Shown: positions 29,603 through 37,838 of the stretch, piece after piece | How positions within the stretch are numbered: position 1 is the first letter of the stretch | Layout of the letters: every line of letters starts with the position of its first letter | Assembly (NCBI RefSeq): GCF_001428505.1 | Contig: NZ_LMHU01000006.1 | Coordinates: forward strand, 372,712-436,711 | DNA from: Terrabacter sp. Root181 | GTDB taxonomy: Bacteria > Actinomycetota > Actinomycetes > Actinomycetales > Dermatophilaceae | Direction of reading: 5' to 3' | DNA length: 64,000 bases | Notes under the pieces: model-generated | Told to the model about the DNA's origin: nothing | What the model saw: the letters and a program-made list of their open reading frames with translations, nothing else | Databases searched by the model: none | Position numbers and translations under genes: made by a program

Positions 29603-31414
29603 TCAGACCGCCTGCTGCTGGGCGACCCAGGACTCGTGGAGCCGGGAGTAGACGCCTCCGAGTCGGACGAGCTCGGTGTGGTGTCCGCGCTCGACGATGC
29701 GACCGGCATCGACGACGATCACCTCGTCGGCGGCCTGGGCCGTCGAGAGCCGGTGCGCGATCGCGATCGATGTGCGCCCGCGGGTCAGCGAGTCGAGGGC
29801 GCGTTGGATCCGCACCTCCGTGCTCGGGTCGACGGCCGACGTCGCCTCGTCGAGGACGAGCAGGTCGGGGTCGGCGAGGTAGGCCCGGGCCAGTGCGACG
29901 AGCTGACGCTCGCCGGCCGACAACGACTCGCCACGCTGGCCCACGTCGGTCGCCAGACCGAGCGGGAGCGTCGCGACCCACGGGTCGAGGCCGAGCTCGG
30001 TGAGGGTGAGGCGCACGTCCTGCTCGCTCGCCTCTGGACGGCCGAAGCGGATGTTGTCGAGCAGCGTGCCGTCGAAGAGGAACCCCTCCTGGGGGACGAG
30101 CACGACGCGGGACCGCAGTGACGAGAAGCGGATCGTGCGCAGGTCGACGCCGTCGAGGAGCACCTGACCGCTGCTGGAGTCCATGAGCCGGGTGAGCAGC
30201 TTGGCGAGGGTCGACTTGCCCGACCCGGTCTCGCCGACGATCGCGACGCGGCTGCGCGGCGCGATCGTCAGGTCGACGTCGTGGAGCACGGGCGCGCCAC
30301 CGGGGTAGGCGAAGCCGACCTCGTTGAACTGCACGGTGATCGGTCCGCGCGGCAGGGTGACGCCGGAGTCGCCCGGGTCTGAGACGTCGGCGGGGGTGTC
30401 GATGATGCCGATGACCCGGCGCCATCCGGCGACGGCGTTCTGCATCTCGTTGAGGATCTCGGTGGCCTGCTGGACCGGCTGCGTGAAGAGGTTGACGAGG
30501 AAGAGGAAGGCGAGCAGCTCTCCCAGCGTCAGGCTGCCGCGGGCGGCGAGCACGGTGCCGACGACGAGGACGACTGCCGTGGTGAGTCCGGAGACGAGCT
30601 GCCCCGACGTGAACGCCACGACCGAGCGGGCCTGGGCGCCGATGGCCGCCTTGCGGTGCGCCTCGACCGCGGCGTCGATGCGCTCGGCGGTGCGGTCCTC
30701 GACGCCGTAGGCGCGGATGGCCTGCGCCCCGACAACGGCCTCGGAGATGGCTCCGAGCATGTCGCCGACGCGTTCGCGCACCTTCGTGTAGGCCCGGCCG
30801 ACGATGCCCTGGAACTTGCGGATGATGACGAAGAGCGGCACGAAGCACAGCCACACGACGAGGCCGAGGAGCGGGCTGTAGACGACCATGAGCACCGTCG
30901 CGAGCGAGATCTGCGCGATGTTGATCATGAGCATGAGCCCGCCGAACTGCACGAACATCGAGATCGTGTCGACGTCGGACGTGACGCGGGAGACGAGCGA
31001 CCCGCGCCGCTCGGTGTTCTGGGTGAGCATCGCGAGGTCGTGGATGTGCCGGAAGGCCCTGAGACGCAACGTCGCCAGGCCGTTCTCGGACGACCGGAAG
31101 AGGCGGATGTTGACGAAGTAGGCGGAGACCGCCGTCACGGCGACGCCGACGAGGGCGACGCCGATGTAGACGGCCACGACCTGGGTGTCGGGACCGCCCT
31201 CGGCGAGGAGGCCGTTGTCGGTGATGCGCTGGACGACGAACGGCACGAGCACCCGGCCGAGGGTCGAGAGCACGGCGAGGAGCACCGTCACCCAGATGCC
31301 CTTGCGCAGCTCGGGTGAGAGCTCGACACCACGACGCAGCGTCTGCCACGTCGTCATCTCCTTGCCCGTGGCGACACCGTGGTGCTCGACGAGGACCTGC
31401 GACCGCATGCTCAT
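29603..31414 (-). CDS. heterodimeric ABC exporter subunit with the consensus ATP site
   Basis: A 603-residue half transporter: six membrane helices (about residues 35-320) followed by an ATPase domain. Walker A is GETGSGKST, Walker B is [12 protein letters not shown] with the catalytic Glu, and the switch is AHRLST with the His. Its signature motif is degenerate (LSAGERQ in place of LSGGQ). The partner encoded just upstream has the opposite pattern, which is what is known from heterodimeric exporters with one active and one degenerate ATP site. These export drugs, lipids or peptides. The ATG at 31414 overlaps the stop of the partner gene (ATGA). Substrate unknown. Confidence 0.92.
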   Translation of the reverse strand: MSMRSQVLVEHHGVATGKEMTTWQTLRRGVELSPELRKGIWVTVLLAVLSTLGRVLVPFVVQRITDNGLLAEGGPDTQVVAVYIGVALVGVAVTAVSAYFVNIRLFRSSENGLATLRLRAFRHIHDLAMLTQNTERRGSLVSRVTSDVDTISMFVQFGGLMLMINIAQISLATVLMVVYSPLLGLVVWLCFVPLFVIIRKFQGIVGRAYTKVRERVGDMLGAISEAVVGAQAIRAYGVEDRTAERIDAAVEAHRKAAIGAQARSVVAFTSGQLVSGLTTAVVLVVGTVLAARGSLTLGELLAFLFLVNLFTQPVQQATEILNEMQNAVAGWRRVIGIIDTPADVSDPGDSGVTLPRGPITVQFNEVGFAYPGGAPVLHDVDLTIAPRSRVAIVGETGSGKSTLAKLLTRLMDSSSGQVLLDGVDLRTIRFSSLRSRVVLVPQEGFLFDGTLLDNIRFGRPEASEQDVRLTLTELGLDPWVATLPLGLATDVGQRGESLSAGERQLVALARAYLADPDLLVLDEATSAVDPSTEVRIQRALDSLTRGRTSIAIAHRLSTAQAADEVIVVDAGRIVERGHHTELVRLGGVYSRLHESWVAQQQAV

Positions 31415-33276
31415 CGGGAGACCTCCTCGGCCGCGTCGGCGCCGAGCCCGGGCTCGTCGCGCTCCTCGGCGGCCGCGATGGCCTCGCGCTCCGCGGCCTC
31501 GCGGGCGTATGCCGTGACGAGCCGCTCGTAGCCGACGCACCGGCCGAGGAGCTGGTCGTGGGAGCCGTGGTCGACGACCCGACCGCCCTCGAGGTAGACG
31601 ACCTCGTCGGCGAGCAGGATCGTGGCCATGCGGTAGGCGACGACGAGGACGGTGGTGCCCGAGCTCGCCTCTCGGAGCCGGGCGAGGATGGCCTGCTCGA
31701 CGCTCGGGTCGACGGCCGACGTGGCGTCGTCGAGGATGAGCAGCTGCGGCTCACGGATCACGGCACGGGCCAGGGCGATGCGCTGGCGCTGTCCGCCGGA
31801 GAGGCTCGCGCCGCGCTCGCCGACGTGGGTCTCGAGACCGTCGGGCAGCTTCTCGACGAAGCCGGCGCCCTGCGCCACGTGCAGCGCGCGCCAGACGCTC
31901 TCGTCGTCGTGCTCGACACCGAGGGTGATGTTGCCGCGGACGGTGTCGTCGAACATGAAGGTCTGCTGCGCGACGAGCGCAGCGACGTCGCTGATGCCGC
32001 CATGGCGCACCTCGCGCAGGTCGACGTCGTCGACGAGCACCGCCCCCGAGTCGGGGTCGACGAGCCGCATGACGAGGTTGGTCAGCGTCGACTTGCCGCT
32101 GCCCGTGGGCCCGACGATCGCGACCGTCGCTCCGGGCGCGACGTCGAGGGTGACGTCGACGACCGCCGGGTTGCGGTCGGCCTCGCCCGTCTCGGTCTCG
32201 ATCTCATAGGCGTACGCGAGTCGCTCGGCCTGCAGGTGGCTCGCGGTGCCCCGGGGCAGCGAACGGTCACCGAAGGTCATGCTGCCCGTCGCGTCCAGGA
32301 CGGCCGAGACGCGCTTCCACCCGACGACGGCGCGCGGCAGCTCGGCGAGGACCCACCCGAGGGCTCGGACGGGGAAGGCGAGGATCGAGAAGAGGTAGGC
32401 GATCTGGACGACCTGGCCGGCCGTGAGCTGGCCGCTGCTCACCCGGAGGGTGCCGACGAAGAGCACGGCGAGCGTCCCGATCGTGGGGATGGCCTCGATG
32501 GCGGGGTCGAAGCGGCCACGCGTGCGGCCGACCTCGATGTTGGCGTCGCGCAGCTCGTGGGTGACGACGCGGAAGCGCTCGGCCTCGTGGTCCTCTCGGC
32601 CGAGCGACTTGACGATGAGCGCCGCCTCGAAGCTCTCGTGGGCCACCTCGGAGACGTCGGCGCGCAGCTGCTGCGCTCGCGTGACCCGCGGCGACATGGC
32701 TCGCTGGAAGGCGACGTTGGCCAGGAAGAGCATCGGGAAGACGGTGAGCCCCACGAGCGCGAGCCAGGGGTCGACGATGACCATCTGGACGATGCCGAAG
32801 ACGAGCATGACGACGACACCGAGGGCCATCGGCAGCGGCGCGAAGATGTTCCACGTCGCCTCGACGTCGGCGTTCGCGTTGGAGAGCAGCTGACCGGACG
32901 GGTGCTTGTGGTGCCAGCTGAGCGGGAGCCGGAGGTACTGGCGCGTGACCTGGCCGCGGTACATCGCGCCGAGGTTGTACATCGCGACGCCGCCGGCGAT
33001 GCGGCGGCCGATGACACCGATGATCGTCGTGAGCACGACTGCGGCCATGACACCGCCGATGAACCACAGCTGGGACGCGGTGACGTATCCGGCCTCGATG
33101 GCGGGCGAGATGGCGTGCTGGACCACGAAGCCGATGGCCGCCGCCGTCAGGCTCGTCATGACGCCGTAGACGACGCTGCCGACCACGGCGAGGGAGAACC
33201 AGCGCGGCTGGCCCTTGATGCCCCGGCCGATGACGGCGAGACCCTCCCGAAGGGTCGAGGTGGGCGGGACGTTCAC
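31411..33276 (-). CDS. heterodimeric ABC exporter subunit with the degenerate ATP site
   Basis: A 621-residue half transporter: a six-helix membrane domain and an ATPase domain. Walker A is GPTGSGKST and the signature is the consensus LSGGQRQR, but Walker B reads LLILDDATSAVD (Asp in place of the catalytic Glu) and the switch reads VAYRMAT (Tyr in place of His). It therefore supplies the intact signature to the partner's active site and holds the non-hydrolysing site itself. The C-terminus has an acidic tail of about 30 residues. The start is GTG at 33276 with GGGGAG nine bases upstream; an in-frame upstream start would add a non-membrane Arg-rich segment. Confidence 0.92.
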   Translation of the reverse strand: MNVPPTSTLREGLAVIGRGIKGQPRWFSLAVVGSVVYGVMTSLTAAAIGFVVQHAISPAIEAGYVTASQLWFIGGVMAAVVLTTIIGVIGRRIAGGVAMYNLGAMYRGQVTRQYLRLPLSWHHKHPSGQLLSNANADVEATWNIFAPLPMALGVVVMLVFGIVQMVIVDPWLALVGLTVFPMLFLANVAFQRAMSPRVTRAQQLRADVSEVAHESFEAALIVKSLGREDHEAERFRVVTHELRDANIEVGRTRGRFDPAIEAIPTIGTLAVLFVGTLRVSSGQLTAGQVVQIAYLFSILAFPVRALGWVLAELPRAVVGWKRVSAVLDATGSMTFGDRSLPRGTASHLQAERLAYAYEIETETGEADRNPAVVDVTLDVAPGATVAIVGPTGSGKSTLTNLVMRLVDPDSGAVLVDDVDLREVRHGGISDVAALVAQQTFMFDDTVRGNITLGVEHDDESVWRALHVAQGAGFVEKLPDGLETHVGERGASLSGGQRQRIALARAVIREPQLLILDDATSAVDPSVEQAILARLREASSGTTVLVVAYRMATILLADEVVYLEGGRVVDHGSHDQLLGRCVGYERLVTAYAREAAEREAIAAAEERDEPGLGADAAEEVSR

Positions 33277-33325
33277 GGTGTGCTGCTCCCCTGGTGACGT
33301 GCTCTGTGGTCGACCCCTCAGCCTC

Positions 33326-34357
33326 TCACGCGTCGGCGACACCCTCGCCACCAGTCCCTCTGACCCAGAGCCACTCGGCGCCGTCGGCGGCGTCCTGCGC
33401 TGCGTGCCGCTGGAAGCCGAGGCGCGCCAGGACGCGGTGGCTCGCGACGTTGTCGGGGTCGGTGTGCGCGACCACGGAGAGTCCGGCCGCCTCGAGCGAG
33501 CGCACGAAGCCGGACAGGACGTCGGTCATCAGGCCTCCTCGCCGGGCGTCCGCGACGAGGCCGTAGCCGACCTCGACGACGCCCTGGTCCGGTGGCCCGA
33601 AGCAGCCGATCGAGCCGACGACGAGCCCGTCGCTCCTGCGCACGATGTGGCGCGGGGTCCACGCGTCGGGGCCGGAGGGCATCATCCCGACGGCGTCGAG
33701 GTCGTCCTCGCGCGGGTAGCCCGTCGCCCAGTCGGCCCGCCGCTCCCCCGCGCGCATCGCCGCGGCCTCCTCGGACGTCACCGGCACGAGCCTCGCGTCC
33801 CGTGTCTCGATCGGTCCCGGGCCGATCGGCTGCGCCGGGGCGTCGGTCCGGACCCAGTGCCGCAGGACGCCCTCCCGCTCGTCCTCCAGGACGCCGCCGC
33901 ACGACGTGATGGTCCGCGCGGAGGCCGTGTTGGTCGCGTCGCACGTCACGAGGACGGGGTCGATCCCGCGGGACGCGGCGAGGCGGAGCGCGAGACCCAG
34001 CGCGGCGCGGGCGATCCCCTGGCGTCGGACAGCCGGCGACACGGCATACCCGATGTGCCCACCCTCGGCGACGAGGGACGGGGTGAGCGCGTGGCGCACG
34101 GCGATGGCGCCGACGACACGACCGTCGCGGACGATCCACCGGTTCGACGACGGCACCCGGCCCTGCGGGAGGGCCTCGTCGGACCGCTCCATCCGGCCGA
34201 GCCAGTCGACCCACTCCTCGAAGGCCTCGCGGTCGCGCAGCAGCTCGCGGTCGCCCGAGCGGTAGCTCGAGCCGTGGATCGTCGTGCCGGCGAAGTCGTC
34301 GACCATCTCCCACCACGAGTCGGACAGGTCGACGGTGGGGCGCACGAGCTCGATCAC
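33326..34357 (-). CDS. two-domain GNAT acetyltransferase
   Basis: A 343-residue protein with two GNAT domains. The first (about 1-175) has IGYAVSPAVRRQGIARAALGLALRLA, the acetyl-CoA loop, and TCDATNTASARTITSCGG. The second (about 180-340) has VEVGYGLVADARRGGLMTDVL and ARLGFQRH, close to RimJ-type enzymes although its acetyl-CoA loop is less canonical. Such fusions are common in Actinobacteria. Substrates are unknown. The GTG start at 34357 has no ribosome-binding site but a TAGGGT box six bases upstream. The gap to the exporter gene is 49 bases. Confidence 0.85.
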   Translation of the reverse strand: MIELVRPTVDLSDSWWEMVDDFAGTTIHGSSYRSGDRELLRDREAFEEWVDWLGRMERSDEALPQGRVPSSNRWIVRDGRVVGAIAVRHALTPSLVAEGGHIGYAVSPAVRRQGIARAALGLALRLAASRGIDPVLVTCDATNTASARTITSCGGVLEDEREGVLRHWVRTDAPAQPIGPGPIETRDARLVPVTSEEAAAMRAGERRADWATGYPREDDLDAVGMMPSGPDAWTPRHIVRRSDGLVVGSIGCFGPPDQGVVEVGYGLVADARRGGLMTDVLSGFVRSLEAAGLSVVAHTDPDNVASHRVLARLGFQRHAAQDAADGAEWLWVRGTGGEGVADA

Positions 34358-34363
34358 CGTCCG

Positions 34364-34369
34364 ACCCTA
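34364..34369 (-). promoter_or_regulatory. -10 box of the leaderless two-domain GNAT gene
   Basis: TAGGGT on the minus strand is six bases from the GTG at 34357, the same box and spacing as at polA. Confidence 0.55.
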
Positions 34370-34433
34370 GGCACAGACCTCCGCCCGGGCCACCGAGATT
34401 CGGTCGTGGCCGACGCCCTGAGAGGATGGCGTC

Positions 34434-35075
34434 ATGACGCGCCACGCCCAGTCCGAACGCCTCCTGCTCTGCGACGAGCTCGACCGGCTCGGACCCGACC
34501 AGCCGACGATGTGCGAGGGGTGGGACACGCGTGACCTGGCAGCCCATCTGCTGGTCCGCGAGCACCGGCCCGACCTGACGGCCGGTCGCTTCATCCCGTT
34601 TCTCGCGGGTCACCTCGAGAAGGAGCAGGGCAAGATCGCGCACGGCGACTACACGGCGCTCGTCGACCGCGTCCGCCGGGGCGCCCCGGTGTGGAACCCC
34701 ATGGCGCACCCCAAGGTCGACGAGGTGACCAACCTCATCGAGTTCTTCGTCCACCACGAGGACGCCCGCCGCGCCCAGCCCGGGTGGGAGCCGCGCGAGC
34801 TGTCGCCCCAGCTGTCGGGCAAGCTCTGGTCGGCGCTCAAGCGCTCGTCACGCCTGATGTTCCGGAAGGCGCCGACGGGGATCGTGCTCATCGCGGAGGG
34901 CCAGGGCCGCTACGCCGCCAAGCTGCCCGACGAGCACGGCACCGTCGTGCTCCGCGGGACGCCCGCCGAGCTCGTGCTCTACGCCTACGGCCGCAAGAGC
35001 GTGGCGCGCGTCGAGTTCGAGGGCGACGCCGACGACATCGCGGCGCTCCAGAAGACCGACCTCGGCATCAGCTGA
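34434..35075 (+). CDS. TIGR03085-family metal-binding protein (DinB/maleylpyruvate-isomerase-like)
   Basis: A 213-residue protein. The pattern CEGWDTRDLAAHLLVREHRPD near the N-terminus and FFVHHEDARRAQPGW in the middle are the hallmarks of TIGR03085, an actinobacterial branch of the DinB/mycothiol-dependent maleylpyruvate isomerase fold; the His residues probably bind a metal. The C-terminal part resembles an SCP2-like lobe (GTVVLRGTPAELVLYAYGR). A role using mycothiol is possible but not shown. The ATG at 34434 has no ribosome-binding site; GAGGAT six bases upstream may be a -10 box. It is divergent from the GNAT gene and convergent with hisF. Confidence 0.85.
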   Translation: MTRHAQSERLLLCDELDRLGPDQPTMCEGWDTRDLAAHLLVREHRPDLTAGRFIPFLAGHLEKEQGKIAHGDYTALVDRVRRGAPVWNPMAHPKVDEVTNLIEFFVHHEDARRAQPGWEPRELSPQLSGKLWSALKRSSRLMFRKAPTGIVLIAEGQGRYAAKLPDEHGTVVLRGTPAELVLYAYGRKSVARVEFEGDADDIAALQKTDLGIS

Positions 35076-35092
35076 CCGCGGCCGACCCGCAC

Positions 35093-35866
35093 TCAGCGGA
35101 CCGTCACACCGGCTGCCCGCAGGGCGTCCTTGACGTCGCCGACGGTGAGCTCGCGGAAGTGGAAGACGCTCGCGGCGAGCACGGCGTCCGCCCCGGCGGC
35201 GACGGCGGGCGCGAAGTGCTCGACGCGTCCGGCGCCCCCGCTCGCGATGACGGGCACGGACACCGCCGCCCGCACGCGCCGGATCAGCTCGAGGTCGAAG
35301 CCGTCCTTCGTGCCGTCGGCGTCCATCGAGTTGAGCAGGATCTCGCCCGCCCCGAGCTCCGCTGCGCGGGCGCACCACTCGACGGCATCGAGGTCGACCG
35401 GGGTGCGCCCTCCGTGCGTCGTCATGACGAAGTCGTCGGTGGGCCGCCCGTCATCACCGATGCGCCGGCGGACGTCGGCCGACAGGACGAGCACCTGCGC
35501 GCCGAACCGGGCCGCGATCTCGGAGATCAGCTCGGGCCTGGCGATGGCGGCGGTGTTGACCCCGACCTTGTCGGCGCCGGCGCGCAGCAGGCGGTCGACG
35601 TCGTCGACGGTGCGCACGCCACCCCCGACGGTGAGCGGGATGAAGACCTGCTCGGCGGTCCGGCGCACGACGTCGTAGGTGGTCTCGCGGTCACCGCTGC
35701 TGGCCGTGACGTCGAGGAAGGTCAGCTCGTCGACGCCCTGGTCGTCGTACAGCTTCGCGAGCTCCACGGGGTCGCCGGCGTCACGGAGGTTCTCGAAGTT
35801 GACGCCCTTGACGACGCGCCCGGCGTCGACGTCGAGGCAGGCGATAACTCTCGTGGCGACGGGCAT
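35093..35866 (-). CDS. hisF: imidazole glycerol phosphate synthase cyclase subunit
   Basis: A 257-residue TIM barrel with the two catalytic Asp residues in [15 protein letters not shown] and [12 protein letters not shown], and phosphate loops [23 protein letters not shown]. With HisH it makes imidazole glycerol phosphate and AICAR. It is a single-gene unit here: convergent with TIGR03085 and divergent from the kinase gene. The ATG at 35866 lies six bases after TAGATT, so it is probably leaderless. In many Actinobacteria hisF lies next to hisI and trpE; here about 5.5 kb (exporter, GNAT and TIGR03085 genes) separates them. Confidence 0.96.
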   Translation of the reverse strand: MPVATRVIACLDVDAGRVVKGVNFENLRDAGDPVELAKLYDDQGVDELTFLDVTASSGDRETTYDVVRRTAEQVFIPLTVGGGVRTVDDVDRLLRAGADKVGVNTAAIARPELISEIAARFGAQVLVLSADVRRRIGDDGRPTDDFVMTTHGGRTPVDLDAVEWCARAAELGAGEILLNSMDADGTKDGFDLELIRRVRAAVSVPVIASGGAGRVEHFAPAVAAGADAVLAASVFHFRELTVGDVKDALRAAGVTVR

Positions 35867-35872
35867 GCGACA

Positions 35873-35878
35873 AATCTA
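35873..35878 (-). promoter_or_regulatory. -10 box of a leaderless hisF transcript
   Basis: TAGATT on the minus strand is six bases from the hisF ATG with no Shine-Dalgarno. Confidence 0.55.
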
Positions 35879-35907
35879 GGCCAGCCCGGGAGCGGGCCGT
35901 GGATCGG

Positions 35908-35913
35908 TAGGGT
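35908..35913 (+). promoter_or_regulatory. -10 box of the leaderless kinase-MFS transcript
   Basis: TAGGGT lies seven bases before the ATG at 35921, back to back with the hisF promoter in a 54-base intergenic space. Confidence 0.5.
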
Positions 35914-35920
35914 CGCGCCC

Positions 35921-36508
35921 ATGTGGGACGAGGTGACGCGGCCGCCGCGCGAGGAGCACGTCGCGGCCGTCGTGTCCCTGGCGCTCACCGCCGACGCCCG
36001 GTGTGGCGACGTCGTCGTCGTCGCCCTCGACGGGCCCAGCGGCGCCGGCAAGACGACGCTGGCCCGCGGGATCGAGCTGGCGCTCGAGCCGACGGGTCCC
36101 GTGGCCGTCGTGCACATGGACCACCTCTACCCGGGCTGGGACGGCCTGTCGCAGGCACCCGGACTGTTGACGCAACAGGTCCTCGAGCCGCTCGCGCGCG
36201 GTGGGCGGGCCACCTACCGGCTGTGGAGCTGGGTGCGCGACGAGTGGAGCGGCACACGCGAGGTGCCCGCGTGCCGTTTCCTCGTCGTCGAGGGGTGCGG
36301 TTCCAGCGTGGGGCCGGCCGGGCCGTATGCCGCCGTGGCCGTCTTCGTGGACGCCGACGTCGCGCTCCGGATGCGCCGGGGCATCGAGCGCGACGGAGAG
36401 GCCTACCGACCGCAGTGGCAGCGCTGGGCCGACCAGGAGACGGCGCTGTTCAGTGCCGACGCGACGAGGGAGCGCGCGGACCTCGTCCTCGACACATCTA
36501 GTCTCTGA
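35921..36508 (+). CDS. uridine-kinase-like P-loop protein
   Basis: A 195-residue protein with Walker A in ALDGPSGAGKTTLA (about residues 37-50), an Asp-His pair in VVHMDHLYPGWDGL that resembles the DDFY-type nucleoside-binding motif of uridine kinases and phosphoribulokinases, and FLVVEGCGSS as the Walker B-like strand. It probably phosphorylates a small metabolite; annotators often call such proteins ATP-binding or uridine kinase-like. The stop codon shares one base with the ATG of the MFS gene (TGATG), so the two are co-translated. Substrate unknown. Confidence 0.75.
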   Translation: MWDEVTRPPREEHVAAVVSLALTADARCGDVVVVALDGPSGAGKTTLARGIELALEPTGPVAVVHMDHLYPGWDGLSQAPGLLTQQVLEPLARGGRATYRLWSWVRDEWSGTREVPACRFLVVEGCGSSVGPAGPYAAVAVFVDADVALRMRRGIERDGEAYRPQWQRWADQETALFSADATRERADLVLDTSSL

Positions 36509-37707
36509 TGGTGCTTCGACGAGACCGACCGCTCCGCCCCCTGCCGCCCGTCCGGGTCATGGCCCTGGCTCTCGTCGCGGTCGCCGCCAACCTCCGGATC
36601 GCGATCACGAGCGTCCCTCCGCTCCTCGACGCGATCTCCGCGGACCTCGGCCTGAGCCACGCCGCGGCCGGGGCGCTCACGACACTGCCCGTCCTCTGCA
36701 TGGGCCTCTTCGCCCCGGTCGCGAGCCGGATCGCCCACCGCACCGGGGCGGCCGCCGCGGTCCTGGGCGCGGTCATCAGCATCGTCGTCGGTACGGCCAG
36801 CCGTTTCGCCGGCGAGCACGTCGTCGTGCTCTACGCAGGCACGTTCCTGTGCGGAGTCGGCATCGCCGTGGCCGGCACGCTGCTGCCCCGGCTCGTCAAG
36901 ACCTTCTTCCCGCCCGAGCGCACCGGTCTCGTCACCGGCCTCTACATGCTGGCGATGATGGGCGGCGCGGCCCTCAGCTCGGCGGTCGCCGTGCCCCTCG
37001 CCGACCGACTCGGCAGCTGGCAGGCCTCGCTCGGTTCGTGGTCGGTCGTCGCCCTGGTGGGGGCCCTCGCGTGGGCGCCGTTCACCATGCGGGCCAACCC
37101 GCACCACACGCCAGACGAGGAGGGTCCGGGCCGGCTGCCGTGGCGGCACCGCACGGCCTGGCTCGTCGCCGGCTACCTCACCCTGCAGTCGTGGTGCTTC
37201 TACTCGGCCGTTACGTGGCTCGCCCCGACCTACGTCGAGCACGGCTGGTCCCGCGCGTCGGCGGGCTATCTTGCGGCGGTCTTCAGCGGGGCCCAGATCG
37301 TCTCGGGCCTGCTCGGTCCGGTCGTCAGCGACCGCACCCGCGACATGAGGCGGCTCCTGTGGCCGGCCGCGGTGCTCGGGATCGCCGGCTCGGTCGGGAT
37401 CTGGGTCGCACCCCTCTCGGCGCCGTGGGTGTGGGCGGTCGTCACCGGGCTCGGCCAGGGGGCCGCGTTCTCCCTCGCCCTCGTCCTGCTCGTGCGCTAC
37501 GCCCGGACCCCGGAGGCGAGCGGACGTCTCACCGGAATGGCGTTCCTCATCTCCTACGGCCTCGCCTCGATGGGACCGATCGCGATGGGACTGGTGCGCG
37601 ACGTCACCGGCAGCCTGTCTCTCGTCTGGGGCATCCTCGCCGCGATCGGGGTCGTGCAGATCTTCGTCGTCCAGCGCCTGCGCCCCGACCTGCGCCGCGT
37701 CGACTGA
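36508..37707 (+). CDS. MFS transporter, CynX/NimT family
   Basis: A 399-residue permease with twelve helices. The first helix pair reads VAVAANLRIAITSVPPLL and then LPVLCMGLFAPVASRIAHRTG, the CynX/NimT (cyanate/nitroimidazole transporter) pattern; the second half starts near residue 210 with LTLQSWCFYSAVTWLAPTY. It is translated together with the kinase-like protein. Substrate unknown; characterised CynX takes up cyanate and some NimT relatives export drugs. A small hairpin (CCCCA/TGGGG at 37719-37732) follows the stop. Confidence 0.85.
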   Translation: MVLRRDRPLRPLPPVRVMALALVAVAANLRIAITSVPPLLDAISADLGLSHAAAGALTTLPVLCMGLFAPVASRIAHRTGAAAAVLGAVISIVVGTASRFAGEHVVVLYAGTFLCGVGIAVAGTLLPRLVKTFFPPERTGLVTGLYMLAMMGGAALSSAVAVPLADRLGSWQASLGSWSVVALVGALAWAPFTMRANPHHTPDEEGPGRLPWRHRTAWLVAGYLTLQSWCFYSAVTWLAPTYVEHGWSRASAGYLAAVFSGAQIVSGLLGPVVSDRTRDMRRLLWPAAVLGIAGSVGIWVAPLSAPWVWAVVTGLGQGAAFSLALVLLVRYARTPEASGRLTGMAFLISYGLASMGPIAMGLVRDVTGSLSLVWGILAAIGVVQIFVVQRLRPDLRRVD

Positions 37708-37718
37708 CGGGTCCCGGA

Positions 37719-37732
37719 CCCCACGGCTGGGG
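37719..37732 (+). terminator. small hairpin after the MFS gene
   Basis: CCCCA and TGGGG enclose four bases, 11 bases after the stop codon. Short but well placed; weak evidence. Confidence 0.3.
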
Positions 37733-37744
37733 CTCGTGGTGCGC

Positions 37745-37758
37745 TTGGGTCGACCCAA
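37745..37758. promoter_or_regulatory. 14-bp perfect palindrome upstream of the IPT-lectin-CHAP gene
   Basis: TTGGGTCGACCCAA is fully symmetric and lies 81 bases before the ATG at 37839. A possible -10 box CAGAAT is at 37797-37802. A position about 45 bases upstream of the likely transcription start suits an operator for a dimeric regulator; no regulator gene is adjacent. Confidence 0.4.
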
Positions 37759-37838
37759 TTCGGGCGAAACGGCGTACAAGGGACGATTTGCCTGTGCAGA
37801 ATGCTCGCCGGACGTGCTGACTGCAAGGAGACGGACGA

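Noticed and set aside
37708-37838. c-di-AMP (ydaO-type) riboswitch before the CHAP-protein gene, as found before some actinobacterial wall hydrolases
   Set aside because: The 131-base region is too short if the CAGAAT box is the promoter, and I cannot find the conserved aptamer segments.
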